From CAWKAV01 sp963847735 (GTDB lineage: Bacteria > Desulfobacterota > Desulfuromonadia > Desulfuromonadales > BM103): 64,000 nucleotides of DNA. Each line of letters starts with the position of its first letter. Positions within the stretch are counted from its first letter, which is position 1. Both the position numbers and the translations under genes were made by a program. Location of the stretch: positions 750,416 through 814,415 of the forward strand of contig CAWKAV010000016.1 of the NCBI GenBank assembly GCA_963847735.1, read 5' to 3'. Below the pieces are notes generated by a model. That model was not told the origin of the DNA. It did no database searches and saw nothing but the letters and a program-made list of their open reading frames with translations. This document shows, piece after piece, positions 51,464 to 59,496 of the stretch.

Positions 51464-53051
51464 TAAGTGGGATGTCGAAGACGAGCAGTTCTGGAATGCC
51501 ACCGGCAAAAAAATAGCCAACCGCAACCTGTGGATTTCGATCCCAAGTCTTCTGTGCGGTTTCGCCGTCTGGCTGTATTGGGGGATCATTACTGTACAGA
51601 TGATCAACCTGGGTTATCCGTTCAGCCAGTCGCAACTGTTTACGCTCTCGGCAATTGCGGGCCTGACTGGTGCCACCCTGCGTATCCCCAGTTCCTTCCT
51701 GATCCGCATTGCCGGGGGGCGTAATACCATATTTTTTACCACGGCACTGCTGATGATCCCCGCCATCGGCACAGGTTTCGCGCTGCAGAACAAGGCGACG
51801 CCGATCGAGGTCTACTATATCCTGGCGCTGCTCTCCGGTTTTGGCGGCGGCAACTTCGCTTCCTCGATGTCGAACATCAGTTTCTTTTTCCCAAAAAGAG
51901 TTCAGGGCACCTCACTGGGTCTCAACGCCGGCTTGGGGAATTTCGGCGTCACCACCATGCAGATCCTGATTCCGCTGGTGATGACCTTCGGTCTGTTCGG
52001 AGGCGAACCGCAAACCCTGATCAACACCAGCGGCACCCTGATCGGTAAAATTCCGGCCGGCACGCCGACCTATATTTTTAATGCCGGTTTCGTCTGGCTG
52101 TTGTTGCTGGTGCCGTTGGCCTTTGCCGGCTTCTTTGGCATGAACAATATCACCACGGAGACGGTTTCCCCCGACATCGGTTCGACACAAAAGTCATTTC
52201 TCAAGATCAGCGGGTTGCTGCTGATTGCCTTCGTCACAGCATCGATCGGGCTTTACGTGCTGCTGCCGGCGCCGGTCGGTCTCGGCTTGCTTAGCAAGTG
52301 GATCGTTCTGCCGCTGGTAATCACTGCTACGGTGTTCGGCATGAAATACCTGACCACCGGTGAACTGCGTGCCAACCTGAACCGGCAGTACAAGATCTTC
52401 AACAACAAGCACACCTGGGCGATGACGGTTATCTACACCATGACCTTCGGCTCTTTCATCGGGTATTCTGCAGCATTCGCCCTGTCGATCAAGGTCATCT
52501 TCGGCTTCTCGCACATCCTGGTTGATGGCATCTTGACCCACAAGACGGTCAATCCAAACGGACCGAGTGCCCTGATGTTCGCCTGGATGGGGCCTTTTAT
52601 CGGCGCGCTGATCCGCCCGGTCGGCGGCAAGATCTCTGACAAACTCGGTGGGGCTATCGTCACCCAGTGGGTTTCAATCGTCATGATCGTCTCCGCCCTC
52701 GGCTGTGCCTTCTTCATGAAGGCCGCCTATGCTTCGGCAACCCCGGAGACCTATTTCGTGCCGTTCCTGATCCTGTTTATTATCCTGTTCGCCGCAACCG
52801 GTGTCGGCAACGGCTCGACGTTCCGCTCGATTGCCATCATCTTCGACAGGGAGCAGGCCGGACCGGTGCTCGGCTGGACTTCGGCGGTCGCCGCATACGG
52901 CGCCTTCATCATCCCCCAGGTGTTCGGCGAGCAGATCAAAGCCACGACTCCGGAATATGCCCTGTACGGATTCGCCATCTTCTACGCCATTTGTCTACTG
53001 CTCAACTGGTGGTTCTACACCAGAAAGAATGCTTATATCCAGAATCCGTAA
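51447..53051 (+). CDS. NarK-type nitrate/nitrite transporter
   Basis: A 534-residue MFS protein, second of the narK pair: LWISIPSLLCGFAVWLYWG in helix 1, GATLRIPSSFLIRIAGGR, and the signature GFGGGNFASSMSNISFFFP. Twelve helices predicted by eye, with a long loop near residues 225-250. ATG 51447 follows AAGGAGA. In paired systems one NarK is typically a nitrate/proton symporter and the other a nitrate/nitrite exchanger; which is which cannot be told here. Confidence 0.88.
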   Translation: MSINLDKWDVEDEQFWNATGKKIANRNLWISIPSLLCGFAVWLYWGIITVQMINLGYPFSQSQLFTLSAIAGLTGATLRIPSSFLIRIAGGRNTIFFTTALLMIPAIGTGFALQNKATPIEVYYILALLSGFGGGNFASSMSNISFFFPKRVQGTSLGLNAGLGNFGVTTMQILIPLVMTFGLFGGEPQTLINTSGTLIGKIPAGTPTYIFNAGFVWLLLLVPLAFAGFFGMNNITTETVSPDIGSTQKSFLKISGLLLIAFVTASIGLYVLLPAPVGLGLLSKWIVLPLVITATVFGMKYLTTGELRANLNRQYKIFNNKHTWAMTVIYTMTFGSFIGYSAAFALSIKVIFGFSHILVDGILTHKTVNPNGPSALMFAWMGPFIGALIRPVGGKISDKLGGAIVTQWVSIVMIVSALGCAFFMKAAYASATPETYFVPFLILFIILFAATGVGNGSTFRSIAIIFDREQAGPVLGWTSAVAAYGAFIIPQVFGEQIKATTPEYALYGFAIFYAICLLLNWWFYTRKNAYIQNP

Positions 53052-53122
53052 TTATTCGGCAGAACAGCACTTCGTTGTGGTAGTGTGAAGCGTTGCCAAA
53101 TAATTGAAAAACAGGAGATTTT

Positions 53123-53563
53123 ATGTTGAATCCAGATATTGACACGTTGAGCAGGGAGATACTGACCCTTGCCCCGGATGCGATTTTGTTCGCTGACGAG
53201 CGTGGAATTATTCGCCTCTGGAACCGGGGGGCAGAAAGGATTTTCGGTGTTTCAGCGAACGACGCAATTGGCAAGTCTCTCGACCTGATCATTCCGGAAA
53301 AACTCCGCAAGCGGCACTGGGACGGCTATCGCAAAACCATGGAGACTGGTGAAACACGCTACGGTACTGAATTGCTGGCTGTGCCGGCAACGCATCAGAG
53401 TGGATCGAGACTTTCGACCGAGTTCTCAATCGTGATGTTAAATGATGATGACGGCAAGCCGATCGGCGTCGCCGCGATCATGCGTGATGTCAGCGTGCGG
53501 CATCAGAAGGAGAAGAGACTGCTGGACCGGATTGCTGATCTTGAAGCAGCGCACAAAACCTGA
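53123..53563 (+). CDS. stand-alone PAS-domain protein
   Basis: A 146-residue protein that is one PAS domain plus a short C-terminal helix: APDAILFADERGIIRLWNRG, AERIFGVSANDAIGKSL, and FSIVMLNDDDGKPIGVAAIMRDVS. No kinase, HTH or other output domain. His65, in IPEKLRKRHWDGY, aligns by eye with the heme-ligating histidine of FixL and EcDos, so heme or redox sensing is possible. It ends the nar operon direction, 71 bases after narK, and converges on the methyltransferase. Confidence 0.8.
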   Translation: MLNPDIDTLSREILTLAPDAILFADERGIIRLWNRGAERIFGVSANDAIGKSLDLIIPEKLRKRHWDGYRKTMETGETRYGTELLAVPATHQSGSRLSTEFSIVMLNDDDGKPIGVAAIMRDVSVRHQKEKRLLDRIADLEAAHKT

Positions 53564-53579
53564 GTGCTTTCGCTCGACC

Positions 53580-54362
53580 CTAAACTGACACGCATCTTGA
53601 AAGTGTCTGGTCAACGGCAGGATTCACGTTCTTACTCACCACGAGAAGTTCCATCATCCCACCATAAAACAGGCGGGATGATACCAGAGAAAAGCCGGCT
53701 TGCCGAACAATTTGATAGTAGTTGTCACGGGCAGGAAACTGTTTGAGGCTGTCGGCGATGTAGGCATGGATGGTCGGGTTGGCATGCAGTAAAATTCCCC
53801 AGAGGCCGCACCAGAATTTGAGGAGCCAATATTGGCCGACTTGTAGCTTGGGGTGACCCGTTTTTGAAAAATCGAGAAAAGCAGCATATCCACCCGGCTT
53901 CATTATCCGGCTGACCTCATACAGGCCCTTTGCCAGATCCGGAGCATTGCGTAGCGCGTAACTGCCGGTGACAATATCGACACTTTTATCCTCGAATCCG
54001 GTCTCGGACATATCCTGGCAAATAAAGGACACATTTGCAAAACTGTTGCGTTTGCCGGCGATAATGACCATTTCTTCGGTCAGATCAATGCCGGTGATCC
54101 GGCCGTCGGGAAACCTTTTCGCCAGCATAAAAGCGATATCTCCCGTCCCTGAAGCGAGGTCAACACAGACCGGTTTCGACATCTCCGGCAGGGATGCAAC
54201 CAAATATTTTTTCCACGCCTGATCGCGACCGAGCGACATGGCACGAGTGGCAATGTCATAGCGGTTGGCAGCCTCCGTAAAGTGGCGTTCATTGAAGTCC
54301 CGCTTTTTGTCCGGGCTTTCGATCTGTCTGCCAATACTGAAGACATCTCGCCAGTTTTTCAT
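53580..54362 (-). CDS. UbiE/MenG-like SAM methyltransferase
   Basis: A 260-residue class I methyltransferase of the quinone C-methyltransferase type: VCVDLASGTGDIAFMLA (motif I), GIDLTEEMV, DIVTGSYALRNAPDLAKGLY and MKPGGYAAFLDFSKT. The UbiE signature spacing is recognisable, but the C-terminal third is divergent. In a type III PKS operon it would O- or C-methylate the phenolic lipid, as SrsB does in Streptomyces. A true menaquinone methyltransferase is the alternative. Its ATG overlaps a short upstream frame. Confidence 0.78.
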   Translation of the reverse strand: MKNWRDVFSIGRQIESPDKKRDFNERHFTEAANRYDIATRAMSLGRDQAWKKYLVASLPEMSKPVCVDLASGTGDIAFMLAKRFPDGRITGIDLTEEMVIIAGKRNSFANVSFICQDMSETGFEDKSVDIVTGSYALRNAPDLAKGLYEVSRIMKPGGYAAFLDFSKTGHPKLQVGQYWLLKFWCGLWGILLHANPTIHAYIADSLKQFPARDNYYQIVRQAGFSLVSSRLFYGGMMELLVVSKNVNPAVDQTLSRCVSV

Positions 54363-54529
54363 CGGGAACCCTCTAGCGTGATTTGCAGTAAACTCAATGC
54401 TTCCCCTTCTTGTGTCAATGTCGGAGCGTAAAGTGTGAAGGATCCGCCCCGGTCTTCGAGGACAAATTCAATCAGCAATTGGAGATAATGATTATCACTC
54501 TTCTTATCTTTTGCTGCGGACTGGATGAG
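54359..54529 (-). pseudogene. orphan 3' coding remnant between MMPL and methyltransferase
   Basis: Directly after the MMPL stop and in the same frame, 56 sense codons continue (KKSDNHYLQLLIEFVLEDRG, SFTLYAPTLTQEG) to a TGA that overlaps the methyltransferase ATG. The coupling suggests this is the genuine 3' end of a gene whose body has been lost. It has no start of its own and no recognised domain. Confidence 0.4.
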
Positions 54530-55216
54530 CTAGTAGCTCCGATACAGCTCGTCTGAATATCGGCGGGAATCCAGCCAGCCACTGTAAATATGAACCGTGG
54601 TGGAGAAGGAAAGAACCATGATCACCGGCGGTAACAGTGCCGTGATGGTGTTGAGCGCATACCCGCAGAAGGTGTAAATGCCGATTGTCCAGCAAAGGCT
54701 GATCGCCATGACGGCGAGCGGCAGCAGCAGACCAGAAAGCCGTCGAAACATGAGCAGCAGCACAACCCCGAGAATCGCAACTGAAATCGGGATAATCACC
54801 TCTGATCGCGCTGAATGAGCCGCGATATGGTCAGCTTCTGTACCTAAAGTCCCGGCCGCGAGCCGTTCGGCATTGGTGATGCTCAAGACCCTGGTCGCAC
54901 CTTTCAGGGCGCCGAGATCGTTGGTTGTGTGCTCCAGCAACTGCAACCCCTCGGCATGCAGCAGTTGCGGATGGGAGATTGCCAGCAGCACTTCATCGTT
55001 GCCAAAGGTTTTCCGGAAAGTGTCGTAGTTGTCCTGCAGATCCTTGCTCTTCGAAACCATCGAAGAATTGTTGCTCTCAATTGGAACCTGAGCCGCAAAA
55101 CCGGCGATGACGAGCGTAACGAACAGAACCACCGAGAGGATCAGAATACGTCCTCTGCCGACCAACCAGATCAGCAGTGTTTCGATAACTTCCGAGGTTT
55201 TTTCAGGGTGATCCAT
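54530..55216 (-). pseudogene. truncated MMPL/RND-type exporter
   Basis: About 228 residues corresponding to the N-terminal part of an MMPL-family protein: first membrane helix ILILSVVLFVTLVIAGF, periplasmic segment with NYDTFRKTFGNDEVLLA, then helices SVAILGVVLLLMF, LLPLAVMAISLCWTIGIYT and LPPVIMVLSFSTTVHIY. Full members have about 770-900 residues and 11-12 helices; this one stops after the fourth. MMPL proteins export lipids, here presumably the polyketide lipid. Probably non-functional unless it forms a half-transporter. Confidence 0.7.
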
Positions 55217-55235
55217 CACAGCTGTATCCCAACAT

Positions 55236-56438
55236 TTATTGATGGCCGTCGTCGATCACTTTCAGCGAGCGGTAGGGAATTGTCAACATGGCAAAATAGG
55301 CAGGCAATGATTTCTTGAAGAGCGGGCTGAGCAGACTTTTGATAAACAGATAACGTAACCACGAAGCCATCGGCCCACGACGGGTTCCGAACCACATGCC
55401 ACGCTCGGCGCGGTCGGCCGCCACATTGAAGGCCGCGCGGCGATAACGGTCGTATCTGGCAAACACCTTTTGAAAGTCCTCCCCACCTGAAAATGTGCGA
55501 CTCAGGGCATCAGCCAGAAACTCGGCGTCAGCAAAACCGGTATTCATCCCCTGTCCTCCGATGGGGCTCATGACATGTGAGGCGTCTCCACAGAGAGCGA
55601 CCCGGTTTTGAAAATAGCGCTGGCAGATAAAACGACGAACTGTGAACACGCTTGAGGAAAAACACTCTGATTCTGACAGGTTGTATCCAGTCTGCCGCTG
55701 AACAATCTTGATCAGCAGGTCAGTATCCGGAGATGTCAACAGGCTGTCAGTCTGTACTATCCAGCGTCGCCGGTCCTGGGGGAGCGGAAAGGACTCAATC
55801 GATCCGTGACGGCTGAAAAACAGGTGTGCCTGACTGCAGAGATCAGTGCCGTCGGCAAAGTCAGCCATCATGAAATATGCCGGATATTTCTTCTCTTCAC
55901 AAAGCGCGAGTCCCGCTATCTCCCTGACCAGACTGCGATGTCCATCGCAGCCGATTAGAAAAGAAGCTGTGACCTGTTCGACCTTTGCCGACCCATCTTT
56001 CTGCATAGCCGCCGTCACATAACGTTCGGTCTGATCAATTTTCAACAGGCTGGTGTTGCGCCGCAAGGCAACCCGGTCGTCTTCTATCAACCGGTTTTCC
56101 AGAAGCTCTACGGTGGTGGCCTGTGGGATGGCAAGGATGAAAGGGAAAGGGTTCTTCAGGGAGCGAAAACTGAGTTCACCGGCAAGTCTCCGCCCCTCAT
56201 GGACCTTGGCGAGGTCAACCCGTACCCCCAGGCGGACAAACTCATCAGCAAGGCCCAATTGGTGCAACAGTTCAAGTGACGGCGGTGTTATTCCGATGGC
56301 CATCGACTCGGCCGGTGGCGACGGAGTTTTTTCAATCAGCAGGGTCTTCAGCCGCTTGCGGCCGAGCAGGTTTCCCAGCAGCAGGCCAACCGGTCCGCCG
56401 CCGACAATTACGACATCATAATCAGGTGGGCGTATCAT
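55236..56438 (-). CDS. FAD-dependent monooxygenase (aromatic hydroxylase type)
   Basis: A 400-residue flavoprotein hydroxylase: FAD loop VVIVGGGPVGLLLGNLLG, the DG motif in GCDGHRSLVREIAGL, and the GD motif VALCGDASHVMSPIGGQGMN. It resembles the UbiH/PHBH family and SrsC-type hydroxylases that oxidise alkylresorcinols to quinones. Such enzymes need oxygen, notable in an otherwise anaerobic-looking gene set. It lies 11 bases after the polyketide synthase. Confidence 0.85.
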   Translation of the reverse strand: MIRPPDYDVVIVGGGPVGLLLGNLLGRKRLKTLLIEKTPSPPAESMAIGITPPSLELLHQLGLADEFVRLGVRVDLAKVHEGRRLAGELSFRSLKNPFPFILAIPQATTVELLENRLIEDDRVALRRNTSLLKIDQTERYVTAAMQKDGSAKVEQVTASFLIGCDGHRSLVREIAGLALCEEKKYPAYFMMADFADGTDLCSQAHLFFSRHGSIESFPLPQDRRRWIVQTDSLLTSPDTDLLIKIVQRQTGYNLSESECFSSSVFTVRRFICQRYFQNRVALCGDASHVMSPIGGQGMNTGFADAEFLADALSRTFSGGEDFQKVFARYDRYRRAAFNVAADRAERGMWFGTRRGPMASWLRYLFIKSLLSPLFKKSLPAYFAMLTIPYRSLKVIDDGHQ

Positions 56439-56449
56439 CAGCTTTCCGG

Positions 56450-57538
56450 TCAGCGCTGGAACAGCGCCATCTCCACTGTCAATCCGGGGCCGAAAGCCAT
56501 GGCGCAGACTTTCTCATGGTCAGCTATCGCCGGTTGCGCCAACGTCTCCTTAAGGACAAAAAGGATCGTGGCACTACTCATATTTCCGTACGCCTTTAAT
56601 ACATTGAGCGATGGTAACACCTGAGCAGGTGACAACTTCAGGCTTCTGGCCACCTTGTCAACAATTGACTTGCCGCCGGGATGCACCGCCCAACGATGAA
56701 TGTCCTGAATGGTCAGTTCGTTTCTGGAGAGAAGTGGCTGAAGTAGTTCTTCGATACCCGCACCAATGATTTTCGGGACATAGCTCGAAAGTGAGATGTC
56801 AAAACCCAGGTCGCCGATGCTCCAGGTCATCGCCTCCCTTCCACTCGGGATCAGGGCAGAGTCAAAAGCATCAATCCGGTATGTTTTGGAATCGGGTTGC
56901 GGCGGCCTCGCACTGACCAGAACCGCCCCGGCACCATCTGAAAATAAGGAATTGGCGAGAATCGTATCTTCATTGCCGTTGATCTGCAGGTGCAGACTAC
57001 ATAGCTCCAGGCACATGACTAAAACTACAGCCTCCGGATTGGCCTGACAGAATTGCGTGGCCATGTTTAGTGCTGGAAAGGCCGCGTAACAACCCATAAA
57101 TCCGAGGTGATAGCGCTGGGTGTTGCCGGATAGGCCCAATTCCTGACAGAGAAAGTAATCGATCCCCGGATTGAAAAATCCGGTACAGGACGCAGTGACC
57201 ACATGGGTAATATCTTCCGGCGCAAATGCGGTTGAAGCTGTGAGCAGTTTGTGCCCAAGGTCAACAGCAAGTTTTTTCCCTTCGCGGGTATAGATGTCAT
57301 TGCGTTCTGATGTACTCGGCTGCCGGAAGGAACCTTCCTCGGTGGGGATAAAAAAACCTTCACCCCAGTCGGGGATAACACTATGACGGTATTCAATCCC
57401 GGAATTTCGGTAAAGCATGCGAATCAGGCGCTTGTCCCGCTCCTCCCGTGTCCACTCGAGCATGCGTTGGCCAACATCGGATTGTTCATAGCTTCGCAGA
57501 GGGACTTCTGTCTCTATATTGTGAATCCAGACGGACAT
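56450..57538 (-). CDS. type III polyketide synthase
   Basis: A 362-residue chalcone-synthase-fold enzyme with the full triad: Cys150 in HLGFMGCYAAFPAL, His286 in WAVHPGGKS and Asn319 in AYGNMSSATI, plus the C-terminal GFGPG-like loop AFGPGLTVE. It condenses malonyl-CoA onto a fatty acyl starter; bacterial relatives make alkylresorcinols, alkylpyrones or phloroglucinol. The substrate cannot be read, but downstream hydroxylase and methyltransferase genes suit an alkylresorcinol route. 36 bases separate it from the YceI gene. Confidence 0.92.
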   Translation of the reverse strand: MSVWIHNIETEVPLRSYEQSDVGQRMLEWTREERDKRLIRMLYRNSGIEYRHSVIPDWGEGFFIPTEEGSFRQPSTSERNDIYTREGKKLAVDLGHKLLTASTAFAPEDITHVVTASCTGFFNPGIDYFLCQELGLSGNTQRYHLGFMGCYAAFPALNMATQFCQANPEAVVLVMCLELCSLHLQINGNEDTILANSLFSDGAGAVLVSARPPQPDSKTYRIDAFDSALIPSGREAMTWSIGDLGFDISLSSYVPKIIGAGIEELLQPLLSRNELTIQDIHRWAVHPGGKSIVDKVARSLKLSPAQVLPSLNVLKAYGNMSSATILFVLKETLAQPAIADHEKVCAMAFGPGLTVEMALFQR

Positions 57539-57573
57539 AACTTTCCTTTAGCCAGGCCATTAAGATGCAACCT

Positions 57574-58134
57574 TTAATAAGTCTGCAGAGAAAAAGTGGC
57601 TGTGACATTGACCTGGTCGTTCACCCTGATAAAGCCGAGAACCGACGGCGGCTTAAGTTGGTAATCGTCCAGGGAAACCGCAAAGGTCAGGTCTGCAGTG
57701 ATGTTTGAATCTGTTTCAACAACATTTATAAATTTTGCAGTGACAGATTTTACGGTGTTGCGAATTTTCAAGTCAAAAACGACTTCAACTACACGGTCGC
57801 GGTTCTCTTTCAGAGTATTCAGGATGTCGGCAAGATTCACTGGCCCGATAAGGCCTGTAATCAACGGATAGTTTTTTTCATCAAACATCTCGAGCATTTT
57901 TTTGTCCCGCGTGGAGTTGTCCGTATCCATGCCGGAAACTGCTACCTGTATTTCAGGAATGCTCATTATGCCGTTATTCTCATCAACAGTGAAAGGTTGG
58001 CAAACGCCTTTCCCCTCGAAGTCATGAAGAGTCGAACTCCCCTGAAATGCTATGACACAACGGCCTTGATAGTCAGTTGCAAGAACAGAAAATGGCAGGG
58101 CTATAAACAAGATCAGAAGTATTGATAATCGCAT
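57574..58134 (-). CDS. YceI-family periplasmic lipid-binding protein
   Basis: A 186-residue exported protein: signal peptide (LSILLILFIALPFSVLA), then the lipocalin-like YceI barrel (FQGSSTLHDFEGKG, STRDKKMLEMFDEKNYPLI, FDLKIRNTVKSVTAKFI, FAVSLDDYQLKPPSVLGF). Relatives bind polyisoprenoids or amphiphiles. ATG 58134 has GGAG seven bases upstream. A TATAAT-type -10 lies on the minus strand at 58176-58181. As first gene of the polyketide operon it may carry the lipid product across the periplasm. Confidence 0.84.
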   Translation of the reverse strand: MRLSILLILFIALPFSVLATDYQGRCVIAFQGSSTLHDFEGKGVCQPFTVDENNGIMSIPEIQVAVSGMDTDNSTRDKKMLEMFDEKNYPLITGLIGPVNLADILNTLKENRDRVVEVVFDLKIRNTVKSVTAKFINVVETDSNITADLTFAVSLDDYQLKPPSVLGFIRVNDQVNVTATFSLQTY

Positions 58135-58350
58135 AGATATCTCCGAACCATCTCTTAGTATCACAAATTATTCTCATTATACTATGTTCCAATTGTTAAT
58201 ATTGGGTCTTGTGAGAAACCGGGCGTTTTTATACTGCAAAACTACTAATTCCACTGCTTGACAGTTTCTTTGAAAAATAAGAACCAGACGTGTGACATAT
58301 TCTGTCTCAAACCTGGCTAAGATAAAATCAAAGCCAACAAGGAGGCGATT

Positions 58351-58719
58351 ATGATTTACATCGGCACGACAGAAAGCAACGGCAGCGCCATCTATTTTGA
58401 TGTCTACGCGGCAGTTCGTCAGGGGCGAGGCATGCGCATCTCCGGAACAATCGGTGACGGTTGTTACGAAGGTGAAGTTCTGGTTGAGGTGGGCAGCAGT
58501 GACTCTGTGACCTTTGCTGATGCCTGGCTCGGCGGCTCTGGTTTCAATGAATTTATGGATCGATGCGGCTCTGATATCCTGGAAAAAGCCCTGCTTGAAT
58601 CGGTTCGCGAGATGCCGTTCTTTCACTCTCGACGCAATCGACCGCATGGCAACGCTATGATCAAGAATGGGAGCCTCGTCTCAGAAGCTGCACCGGTCTG
58701 GAATCAGGGCGTCCGATGA
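58351..58719 (+). CDS. hypothetical protein
   Basis: A 122-residue protein behind a perfect AAGGAGG (58339-58345). Features: MIYIGTTESNGSAIYFDVYA, an acidic Gly-rich middle (GSSDSVTFADAWLGGSGFN) and a basic segment HSRRNRPHG. No signal peptide, membrane helix or domain that I recognise. It is divergent from the YceI-led operon and 63 bases upstream of maf. Real gene by its translation signal; function unknown. Confidence 0.65.
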   Translation: MIYIGTTESNGSAIYFDVYAAVRQGRGMRISGTIGDGCYEGEVLVEVGSSDSVTFADAWLGGSGFNEFMDRCGSDILEKALLESVREMPFFHSRRNRPHGNAMIKNGSLVSEAAPVWNQGVR

Positions 58720-58782
58720 TTGCATTACAATGACTGGTTGAGGTAAAAAGGGGTATACACATTTTCTTCGTGGAAGGTATTC

Positions 58783-59364
58783 ATGCGCACCCTTGTTCTT
58801 GCCTCGACCAGCCCCTATCGTCTGCAGTTGATGCGTCAACTTGAACTGAGTTTTCACGTTGCTGCGCCGCGCTACAAGGAGCGAATGGATACCAGTGTCT
58901 CTGCAGAACTTCTGGTCAAGCACCAAGCGTTGCAAAAAGCGAGAAGTATAGCAGAGATATATGACGATGCCCTGATTATCGGCTCTGACCAGGTCTTTGT
59001 AGATGCGCGGCATCGCGTTCTGGGTAAGCCTGGTACGCCGGAAAAGGCGCTTGGGCAGCTGTTGGACATGCAGGGACGCAAACATACTTTCTATACCGGC
59101 CTGGCCATCTTTGACAGTGCAAGTGGTGAGTCACTGGCGGAGGTCGAAACCTATTCCGTGACCATGCGCAAACTGACCGAAGAGCAGATCAAGCATTACG
59201 TGGACAAGGAAAACCCGGTTGATTGCGCCGGCTCGTTCAAAATTGAGGGACTCGGAATTGCCTTGATGGAGAAAATGGCTGGTAATGACTATACCGCCCT
59301 GATCGGTCTGCCGTTGATTCTCCTGGTCAATATGCTGAGTCATTTCGGAGTCGAGGTTCTTTAA
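58783..59364 (+). CDS. maf: Maf family nucleotide pyrophosphatase
   Basis: A 193-residue house-cleaning pyrophosphatase of the Maf/YhdE group acting on dTTP, UTP or modified pyrimidine nucleotides. Seen: LASTSPYRLQLMRQLEL, the catalytic Asp in IIGSDQVFVD, KPGTPEKALGQL and KHTFYTGLAIF, and CAGSFKIEGLG. Complete; ends 132 bases before the large transporter gene. Confidence 0.9.
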   Translation: MRTLVLASTSPYRLQLMRQLELSFHVAAPRYKERMDTSVSAELLVKHQALQKARSIAEIYDDALIIGSDQVFVDARHRVLGKPGTPEKALGQLLDMQGRKHTFYTGLAIFDSASGESLAEVETYSVTMRKLTEEQIKHYVDKENPVDCAGSFKIEGLGIALMEKMAGNDYTALIGLPLILLVNMLSHFGVEVL

Positions 59365-59496
59365 GGGCCCGAGAAGGACTACCGCAGGCAGAAAACAGGA
59401 GACAGTTGTAACCGCCCAGATCTGATGCATGGGTTGAGAAGCTTAAGGTCCAAAATTCACCTCCACCGATTTCAGACTGGTCTTTGAGGCCTGTTG

